From an uncultured Verrucomicrobiota bacterium (GTDB taxonomy: Bacteria; Verrucomicrobiota; Verrucomicrobiia; Opitutales; UBA9783), in assembly GCA_902495005.1 (NCBI GenBank), contig CABUVL010000002.1:62001-126000 (forward strand): a stretch of DNA of 64,000 bases, read 5' to 3'. Within the stretch, counting starts at the first letter, position 1. Each line of letters starts with the position of its first letter. Position numbers and translations under genes: made by a program. Positions 57,643-64,000 of the stretch are shown one piece after another. Below the pieces are notes generated by a model. The model saw nothing but the letters and a program-made list of their open reading frames with translations. It was not told where the DNA came from and did no database searches.

Positions 57643-59141
57643 TGTTGTGCAAGGTGTTCTGTGAAGAATGATACCAACTCGCTTTCGCTTAGTCGTACTT
57701 GTTGTGTCGTGTCGCGATCGCGAAGTGTGTACGTATTATTTTCTAAAGAATCAAAATCGACCGTGATGCACCAAGGTGTTCCAATTTCATCCATCCGACG
57801 ATAACGGCGGCCGATAGCGCCAGCTTCGTCATAAGACGCGGGCCATTGTTTGTGAAGACGTTGGAAAAGGGTGCGCGCTTTATTGACGAGCTCAGGGTTG
57901 TTTTTGACCAATGGAAATACGGCCATTTTGATGGGGGCCATCGTGGGCTTAAAGTGCAGTACAGTTCGCTTTTCGCCATTAATTTCATCTTCGTCGTAAG
58001 CCGAAACTAACAGGGCCAGCAGTGTACGATCAACACCCACGGAAGGTTCAATTACGTAGGGCAAATAGTGTGTTTGAGTACTTTCGTCAAAGTATTCTAA
58101 GGACTTGCCACTGCCCGCTTGATGTTGTCGCAGATCAAAATTACCGCGTACCGCAATGCCTTCCAGTTCTTGTACACCGAATGGGTATTTGAATCGAATA
58201 TCTGTGCAGGCTTTTGCGTAATGCGCGAGATCCTTTTGTTGATGCTCTTGCAGATCTAGCATGTCAGCCTTAATGCCGATGGAGCAGTGCCAATCAAAAC
58301 GCGTTTTGATCCACTGCTTGTGCAGGTCGGGCCATAAGTTATCGTCGGCTTTGAAGAAGTACTCAATTTCCATTTGCTCGAATTCGCGCGAGCGGAAAAT
58401 AAAGTTGCGTGGTGTGATTTCGTTGCGGAATGCCTTACCTATTTGGGCGATGCCGAATGGTAGTTTTACGCGCGTTGAGTCGAGTACATTTTTAAAGTGA
58501 ATGAAAATGCCCTGTGCGGTCTCTGGCCGTAGGTAGGCGACACTCGATTCGCTTTCAACGGCTCCCACGTGGGTACTGAACATCAAGTTGAAATCGCGCG
58601 GAGGTGTCAAGTCCCCGACAATGTCTGTTTCAGGTGCTGGAATAAGTTTGTATTCGTCTGGGCTCGCTTCCGTGAGCGCCTTTAATCGGAGTGAATCGAG
58701 CTCTTCGTGCGTACGGTTGAGCTTCTTTTGAAGCTTTTGGGCCTTTTTCATAGCCTCAGCGTCGCGTTCGTTAGAATCCAGAACGCAGATGTATCCCAAC
58801 AGTGTACCTTGAATGGAAACGGGGCTGTAAAAAACATTGTCGGCTCGGTAACGTATCTTTGTAGACTTACAATCGACCATGGGGTCTGAGAATCCGTCCA
58901 CGTGACCGGAGCTTTTCCAAACTTTAGGGTGCAAAATGATGGAACTGTCCAAGCCAACGATATCCTCTCTGTCGTGGACCATGGCCTTCCACCAAGCATT
59001 CTTAATGTTACGTTTGAGTTCAACGCCCAATGGCCCATAATCGAAGAAACCATTTAATCCGCCATAGATGTCGGAAGATAAAAAGACAAAACCCTTGCGT
59101 TTACAAAACGCAACTAATTCCTTCATATCGACGTTACTCAT
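57639..59141 (-). CDS. glyS: glycyl-tRNA synthetase (class II, single-chain)
   Basis: Charges tRNA-Gly. The 500 residues fit the dimeric alpha2 (eukaryote/Gram-positive-like) type rather than alpha-beta GlyQS. Class II motifs: IYGGLNGFFDYGPLGVELKRN near the start, PETAQGIF, RNFIFRSREFEQMEIEYF, and the C-terminal anticodon domain. It is first in a four-gene overlapping minus-strand run glyS-pseC-gltX-rsmD. Confidence 0.94.
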   Translation of the reverse strand: MSNVDMKELVAFCKRKGFVFLSSDIYGGLNGFFDYGPLGVELKRNIKNAWWKAMVHDREDIVGLDSSIILHPKVWKSSGHVDGFSDPMVDCKSTKIRYRADNVFYSPVSIQGTLLGYICVLDSNERDAEAMKKAQKLQKKLNRTHEELDSLRLKALTEASPDEYKLIPAPETDIVGDLTPPRDFNLMFSTHVGAVESESSVAYLRPETAQGIFIHFKNVLDSTRVKLPFGIAQIGKAFRNEITPRNFIFRSREFEQMEIEYFFKADDNLWPDLHKQWIKTRFDWHCSIGIKADMLDLQEHQQKDLAHYAKACTDIRFKYPFGVQELEGIAVRGNFDLRQHQAGSGKSLEYFDESTQTHYLPYVIEPSVGVDRTLLALLVSAYDEDEINGEKRTVLHFKPTMAPIKMAVFPLVKNNPELVNKARTLFQRLHKQWPASYDEAGAIGRRYRRMDEIGTPWCITVDFDSLENNTYTLRDRDTTQQVRLSESELVSFFTEHLAQQ

Positions 59142-59261
59142 AAATAAACGGCTTAATTAAAGATGCTCTTGTGCGCATCTGCAAGCTAAATCAAGTAAAT
59201 TCATTTAGTTTTATTTGTGAGTATTTTAAATGAATTTTTATTGTATTTTAATTACTTATTG

Positions 59262-59267
59262 TATAAA
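59262..59267 (+). promoter_or_regulatory. candidate extended -10 of the exported repeat-protein gene
   Basis: TGTATAAAAT contains TATAAA 12 bases before the ATG at 59280. A weak TTGTAT lies 15 bases upstream. It implies a leader of only about five bases. Confidence 0.3.
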
Positions 59268-59279
59268 ATTACCTTTTAT

Positions 59280-60452
59280 ATGAACGTATTGCGTTTTTCA
59301 ATTGTCGCCGTACTTTGTGCAAGTTGCCTGCATGCAGATGATTCGTATGATAGTCGGTATGATCCTCAATATGCCGAAGTTAGGGAAGCTTTTGCTAAAA
59401 GTGTCAGAGAGACAGAGCTTTTGTCGGGTAAAATACTAACAGTTGATGAATTAAAGAATAAGGACTGTGTAAAGTTTTTTGAGACGTTGTCGCAAGCCCA
59501 AGACAAGGGGTGTTGGCCGACTTTGGCGTGTTTTTATTTAGGCGAGTTGTACAGGTCGCAGACAGAATTACGAGAGGGAAGTCAAAAGCTTGAGTTTTTT
59601 GAAGCCGCTAAGGAATATTATCAGCCTGCTTGTTTGGCGGGATATCCTTTCGCAAGTTTAGGTATGGAAACGCTTTTAACGAATTGCCAAGCAGTTTCGA
59701 AATCCTGTGGGAAGCGTTTTAATAAAATACCACAACAAGGTCTTTATTGGGGGTATTGTTTACAAAACGTTCAGAACTACTTTTCAAACAAGGAAATTAA
59801 GACGGCCATCATTGCTGAATTAAAGAATGGGGAGTGCGAGGAAGCCGTATTTGATGTTGTAAATCGCTTTTTATCTGAAGGTAAAAATGAAGAAGCGCGC
59901 CAAATTTTGTATTGGATTGTACAGCAGGAGTTGATGTTTAAGCCGGAAGTGCGTTATTTCGCGAGCAAGCATTTGGGCTTGCGCTATTATCGAAGCGAAA
60001 ATTATAAGGAAGCTTCCGTTTGGTTCTTGCGTGCTTTGCGTATCTTTAAGCACGTTGTTCAGCAAAAATATCCACTTGTTGTTACAAAAAATTTATTAAC
60101 TAGGTTTAAAAACTTTCCTCCTAGTTCTTGGTTGCTTCCTTTTAATGACGATATTGCTTATTTCCTTAATGCGGTGGAGCTTGAAAAAAGAAATTGCTCT
60201 GATGATGCTTATCCCATATACGTCAGTTTCATCGAGGATAAGGATTCTTGTGCATTGGTATTTCGATATTTGTCAGAAAAGCGCCTTGGAAAATATTATT
60301 ATCGTTGTGGAGGTGATGAGGATTACCAACAAGCCTCGAAATTTTTCTTAGAGGCATTAGGTGACCTTTCGCAAATTTTAAACGAAGGGACGGAGTACTT
60401 GTGGTCATTTGCAATCCCCGCTGTAGATTTGTCAACAAACCTTGTTTTATAA
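59280..60452 (+). CDS. exported protein with Sel1/TPR-like helical repeats
   Basis: A 390-residue protein that I cannot name. It has a signal peptide (NVLRFSIVAVLCASCLHA) and helical repeats recalling Sel1/TPR: CFYLGELYRS, GYPFASLGM, HLGLRYYRSENYKEASVWFL and KRLGKYYYRC. Start at 59280 is chosen for the signal; an upstream ATG-like codon at 59217 adds a hydrophobic, Tyr-rich stretch that looks artificial. Such repeats often serve in protein-protein or host interaction. Confidence 0.7.
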   Translation: MNVLRFSIVAVLCASCLHADDSYDSRYDPQYAEVREAFAKSVRETELLSGKILTVDELKNKDCVKFFETLSQAQDKGCWPTLACFYLGELYRSQTELREGSQKLEFFEAAKEYYQPACLAGYPFASLGMETLLTNCQAVSKSCGKRFNKIPQQGLYWGYCLQNVQNYFSNKEIKTAIIAELKNGECEEAVFDVVNRFLSEGKNEEARQILYWIVQQELMFKPEVRYFASKHLGLRYYRSENYKEASVWFLRALRIFKHVVQQKYPLVVTKNLLTRFKNFPPSSWLLPFNDDIAYFLNAVELEKRNCSDDAYPIYVSFIEDKDSCALVFRYLSEKRLGKYYYRCGGDEDYQQASKFFLEALGDLSQILNEGTEYLWSFAIPAVDLSTNLVL

Positions 60453-60491
60453 AGCTTTAGTAGAATTATAACAATCAAAATACCTATAACT

Positions 60492-60872
60492 ATGATTAGC
60501 CCTATTAATACGAATATCTCGACCGGATCGATCGCCTATCAAGAAGAATTAAACAACTTGGCGAAACAAGCTGAAAATGTCACTGTGCAGAAGAAAGATC
60601 CGTTAAAAGCGCCCACACAGGATGTTGCCAGGACCGCTCAGGTTTCGAGCGATATTGCGGTAAGTAACGATGCCGTCGGCCCTTTGAAAAAACCCGTGAG
60701 CCAATTGGTGGTGGAAAATTCATCTCGTGATTATGACCGAGAAGAACGCATAAAATCTGATTTTCAGTTAAAGCGAGACATTGGCAGTGTGGATGCCCAA
60801 AGTGCCATTGGCACCACTGTCAATGAGGGAATGCCCAGCTCCGAAATCAACGCAAAAACGAAGGCCGAATAA
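60492..60872 (+). CDS. small polar protein, unknown
   Basis: A 126-residue hydrophilic protein with no signal peptide or membrane segment. The N-terminus (SPINTNISTGSIAYQEEL) is Ile/Asn/Ser/Thr-rich, as seen in some type III secretion substrates, and the middle is Lys/Glu/Asp-rich. I do not recognise the family. It follows the exported repeat protein by 39 bases. Confidence 0.5.
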   Translation: MISPINTNISTGSIAYQEELNNLAKQAENVTVQKKDPLKAPTQDVARTAQVSSDIAVSNDAVGPLKKPVSQLVVENSSRDYDREERIKSDFQLKRDIGSVDAQSAIGTTVNEGMPSSEINAKTKAE

Positions 60873-61447
60873 TTTTTCTGCGTTTCTTTTTAGAAAATCT
60901 ACGTTATTTTTCAGCGACGAGATATTTAATTAGATTTTGTCGCTGCCCTCGGATGTTGGGCCGCTTTATTCGCTTGAGTTTTTTTATTTTATAAGCCTAT
61001 CGCATGCTGAGGATCGTTGTGATCGGCTTAGATGTAGACTTTTTTTTAGTGTTAAGCGGGATAGTGTTGTGATGACAGCTTTAATTTTGTGTGCTTATTG
61101 AACTTAGGACTCCAATTATAAAAGCATATGGGGTGTCACGGATGAGTAAAGTGCACTATTTTTCGGCTGTTGAAAATTGCAAATTGTCAACCTGTTGTGT
61201 GTTTTTTTATCTGCACTCTTAAAAATCAAGTATGAACCTGTGTGATCCATGGAGTTTATTTGAATGTGCTTAATGCATTGATTTTTTGTGGAAATTGAAA
61301 ATGGAGACTTTACGGATTGTTTATTTTCCTTTTTGTGGCAATTGGAGATGGACCGGCTTTGATTTGATGGTGTCAATGTTTTTATAAAGAAGAACTTATT
61401 AGCTTGTATTCCCGCTCCACTTATATTTCTATACAAAGTTAAAGACC
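60873..61447. other. 575-base stretch upstream of rodA
   Basis: AT-rich. It contains a perfect 7-bp inverted repeat CAGCGAC/GTCGCTG (60912-60945) with a 20-base loop and no T-run. A 119-codon minus frame (61116-61475) looks spurious. The rodA promoter should be here, but no clear box was found. Confidence 0.4.
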
Positions 61448-62677
61448 GTGAGTGTTTTTTTACAATGGCTTTCATTGAGATATCGCAAGTTGCTTGAATT
61501 GAGAAAGCAAGGGGCGGCTTTCATGTGGATTAACCCGCTGATTGTGTTTATATTGAGCTTGTTAGGCATTGCTTTTATGTACGCGGTACAAAGTGGAAGT
61601 ACGCAGCATGTGAAGTGGAAGTCGCAGTTGGTTTGGATGCTTTTGGGCTCTTGCGTCTATTACGGTGTATCGAGCATCCATTACAAAATTTTTTTGCAGA
61701 CGGCGCATTGGTTTTACGCGGGATCAATTGCGTGTTTACTGCTGTTGTGGACGCCCTTGGGACAGACCTTGGGAGGCAGCCGCCGTTGGATCAAAATCTT
61801 CGGCTTGGGGCTTCAGCCCTCCGATTTGAGTACACTCTCTACTTTGTTGATTGTCGCGAGCTTGTTAACACGTTCGAAGATGTCATCCTTTTTGGAATCC
61901 ATCCATACTTTGATTAAAATTGCCCTCTGCAGTGGGCTTTCTTTTTTATTGATTTTCATTCAACCGGATTTGGGGTCGGCGATGGTATTGCCGTGTATCG
62001 TTTTTTCATTACTGTTTATTTCACGTTTGTCGTTGAGGTTCTTTTTTGTGACGAGCATTGTTTCTGTTTTTGTCGTGGGAATTATTGCGCTGGATGCTTA
62101 TGCGTACTTTTTACAAACGAAAACGGCAAATGCAAGCTCGGGGCAATTTATTAAGCCATTTTTACCACTGCGAGATTACCAACGTAAACGCATTTTAGCA
62201 TTTGCGGCGCCTTCCAGTGTTGATCCGTACGGGGTGCACATTGGTTGGCACTTGAAACAGTCGTTGATCGCCATTGGCTCCGGCGGCGTGTGGGGAAAGG
62301 GCTGGACGAAGAACACGCAGGCTCAATTGGGCTATCTCCCCAAGGCCGCTTCGTTGAATGATTTTATTTTTTCCGTACTGGCGGAAGAGACGGGGCTCGT
62401 GGGTTCGTTATTTGTACTGGCATTGTACATGTTATTAATTTTAAATACATTTCGTATTGCCTCGCTGTCAAAAGATCGTTTTGGTTGTTATTTATCGGTG
62501 GGTGTTGCCATTTTACTGTTAACACACGTCTGGATTAACATTGGTATGACACTTGGAATTATGCCAATTACAGGTTTGCCCTTACCATTTTTAAGCTATG
62601 GAGGATCCTTCATGTTAGTTTGTTTTTTTAGTCAAGGCATTGTACAAAGCGTGTACCGATTCAGATTTGCCGAATGA
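61448..62677 (+). CDS. rodA: peptidoglycan glycosyltransferase RodA/FtsW family, probable RodA
   Basis: A SEDS-family membrane polymerase that works with a class B PBP to build wall peptidoglycan. About 409 residues and ten helices. Landmarks are GSRRWIKIFGLGLQPSDLS, FIQPDLGSAMV, DFIFSVLAEETGLVG and ITGLPLPFLSYGGS. The last fits RodA better than FtsW. GTG 61448 is the longest start; ATG 61523 gives MWINPLIVF and may be the true start. It is directly upstream of an RNase E/G gene, as in the mreCD-rodA-rng order. Confidence 0.85.
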   Translation: MSVFLQWLSLRYRKLLELRKQGAAFMWINPLIVFILSLLGIAFMYAVQSGSTQHVKWKSQLVWMLLGSCVYYGVSSIHYKIFLQTAHWFYAGSIACLLLLWTPLGQTLGGSRRWIKIFGLGLQPSDLSTLSTLLIVASLLTRSKMSSFLESIHTLIKIALCSGLSFLLIFIQPDLGSAMVLPCIVFSLLFISRLSLRFFFVTSIVSVFVVGIIALDAYAYFLQTKTANASSGQFIKPFLPLRDYQRKRILAFAAPSSVDPYGVHIGWHLKQSLIAIGSGGVWGKGWTKNTQAQLGYLPKAASLNDFIFSVLAEETGLVGSLFVLALYMLLILNTFRIASLSKDRFGCYLSVGVAILLLTHVWINIGMTLGIMPITGLPLPFLSYGGSFMLVCFFSQGIVQSVYRFRFAE

Positions 62678-62700
62678 ATAGTTAATTTATTGAATATAAA

Positions 62701-64000
62701 ATGATAGATTTTAAACGTAAAAAACCGGTGGATGGCGTTAAATTAGCGCCAAAGAAGGTGAATAACGATATACTTGTAAACCCTGAAACACTTAAAAGTG
62801 ACGCTGATTCGCGTGCGAAAGAACAGAGCTTTTTCCAAAAGATTCTCAACTTGTTTAAAAAAGACAAGCATTATTATGAGATGGTTATCAATGGCATTTT
62901 ACCCGAAAAGAGGGTGGCCATGCTCTGTGATGGTCTTTTGGAAAATTTGGACATCGAGTCGCAATCCTCAGAGCACATGGTGGGCGCTATATTTAAAGGA
63001 AAAATCCAAAATTTAGAGCCGGGGCTAAAGGCTGCTTTTGTGGATATTGGGCAGGACAAAAATGCTTTTCTACATTATTGGGACATATTGCCACTCGTGA
63101 ATGGAGAGGGCTTTAACGAAACGGATCGGGACGAGGGTATTGAGGTTGTTCATCGGAATACGCCGAATAATAAGCCCAAGGTCGGTGTTCAAGAAATTCC
63201 CAACTTGTTCCCCATCGGCTCGGACATTATGGTGCAGGTGACCAAAAGTCAAATTGGAACCAAAGGGCCGCGGACCACGACCAATATTTCACTGGCAGGA
63301 CGTTACTTGGTATTGACACCTTATTCCAATCAATGTGGTATTTCGCGAAAGATAGAGGATGGTAAGGAGCGTGAACGTCTAAAGAAGTTTCTCAAGAAAA
63401 TGGCCATTCCGATGGGCATGGGCATTATTTTTAGGACGGCGAGCGCGGGTAATTCCATCAAGCAATTTACGCGAGATCTTCAATTTCTACTTGAGACGTG
63501 GCAAACGATTCAGAATAAGGCCAATGCGAGTAGAAAACCTTGCTTGTTGTATCACGAGCCCAGTTTAATTGAACGTACCGTCAGGGACTTTTTAACGGAA
63601 GACATTGATCGCATCCTCGTTGATAATGAGACGGATCACGCGCTTATTAGCAATTTGGTCAAAAAGATTGCGCCCCATGTTCAGAATAAAATTGTATTGT
63701 TTCAGGATTCGATTCCTATTTTTGACCGTTTTAATATAGAACCGCAGATCGAACAAACCTTTGCCAGCCGTTTTCCTTTGCCGTCCGGTGGGGAAATTGT
63801 CATACAAGAAACGGAGGCTTTAACCTCGATTGATGTCAATACGTCTTCGCACAGGAGCATTGACAATGAGGCCGCTCACTTCATCTTTCAGGCAAACATA
63901 GAGGCCGCGAAAGAAATTGCACGTCAGGTCAGATTGCGCAATATCGGTGGCTTGATTATTGTTGACTTCATCGATATGAAACACAGCAAGGACCGTCGCT
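62701..64000 (+). CDS. ribonuclease E/G family protein, 3' end outside window
   Basis: RNase E/G cleave single-stranded RNA in rRNA maturation and mRNA decay. About 433 codons are visible. A 60-residue N-terminal extension precedes the catalytic start (EMVINGILPEKRVAML). The S1 domain follows, with GAIFKGKIQNLEPGLKAAFV, then the metal-binding Asp in SIDVNTSSH and the second in IIVDFIDM, both intact. DVNTS replaces the common DVNTG. RNase G or short RNase E cannot be decided without the C-terminus. Confidence 0.93.
   Translation, partial: MIDFKRKKPVDGVKLAPKKVNNDILVNPETLKSDADSRAKEQSFFQKILNLFKKDKHYYEMVINGILPEKRVAMLCDGLLENLDIESQSSEHMVGAIFKGKIQNLEPGLKAAFVDIGQDKNAFLHYWDILPLVNGEGFNETDRDEGIEVVHRNTPNNKPKVGVQEIPNLFPIGSDIMVQVTKSQIGTKGPRTTTNISLAGRYLVLTPYSNQCGISRKIEDGKERERLKKFLKKMAIPMGMGIIFRTASAGNSIKQFTRDLQFLLETWQTIQNKANASRKPCLLYHEPSLIERTVRDFLTEDIDRILVDNETDHALISNLVKKIAPHVQNKIVLFQDSIPIFDRFNIEPQIEQTFASRFPLPSGGEIVIQETEALTSIDVNTSSHRSIDNEAAHFIFQANIEAAKEIARQVRLRNIGGLIIVDFIDMKHSKDRR

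Noticed and set aside
60912..60945. CAGCGAC/GTCGCTG inverted repeat as a terminator
   Set aside because: Loop is 20 bases and no T-run follows on either strand.

Overview
The window is about 64 kb of a moderately AT-rich bacterial chromosome. No rRNA, phage, insertion sequence or CRISPR array was seen. The best guess for the source is a host-associated, probably intracellular member of the Verrucomicrobiota (Opitutia/Puniceicoccales-like) or a close PVC relative. The reasons are an ATP/ADP translocase of the NTT/TLC family, an LL-diaminopimelate-aminotransferase-like enzyme, a type III secretion secretin with a CesT-like chaperone, a GAF-fused PilB/GspE ATPase, BspA-type leucine-rich-repeat proteins, and a Gram-negative envelope (BamA, Skp/OmpH, LpxD) with peptidoglycan genes (MurA, MraY, RodA). 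The assignment is inference from gene families; no phylogeny was run.

Layout. 1-2.6 kb: end of a large repeat-containing protein of unknown function and a strong terminator. 2.5-6.1 kb: rpoN (sigma-54) behind a sigma-54-like promoter, then sucCD. 6.4-10.5 kb: mraY, a coiled-coil protein, tatD, tRNA-Gln, sufS-sufU. 11.1-17.1 kb (minus): murA behind a Cys-rich basic protein, an orphan ABC-type binding protein, dapL and the nucleotide translocase. 17.8-23.1 kb: a symporter/histidine kinase/receiver fusion, ligA and a DUF167 protein. 23.5-26.7 kb: ychF and two BspA-like LRR genes, one broken by a stop codon. 26.7-35.8 kb (minus): a compact run rplY-pth-rpsF-ssb-rplI-dnaB-bamA-skp-lpxD-prs. 35.9-43.6 kb: miaB, a degenerate 17-bp repeat array beside tRNA-Arg and a CAT tRNA, the type III chaperone/secretin pair, and the GAF-PilB ATPase. 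43.9-52.7 kb: topB, prmC, rpmB, dnaE and two small proteins. 53.3-59.1 kb: small SRP RNA, an FlhF-like GTPase, and the minus run glyS-pseC-gltX-rsmD. 59.2-64 kb: a secreted repeat protein, a small polar protein, rodA and the start of an RNase E/G gene that leaves the window.

Core information processing and envelope assembly dominate, with host-interaction features interspersed: energy parasitism (NTT), type III secretion, and exported repeat proteins. Shine-Dalgarno motifs are rare, and several -10-like boxes lie only 6-12 bases before the start codon, suggesting very short or leaderless mRNAs. About a dozen gaps of 300-750 bases have no credible gene, which together with the broken LRR gene fits ongoing genome decay. 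The least explained items are the repeat protein at the left edge, the Cys-rich basic protein before murA, the fusion kinase with Glu at the phospho-acceptor site, the divergent FlhF-like GTPase, and the decayed tandem array beside tRNA-Arg.
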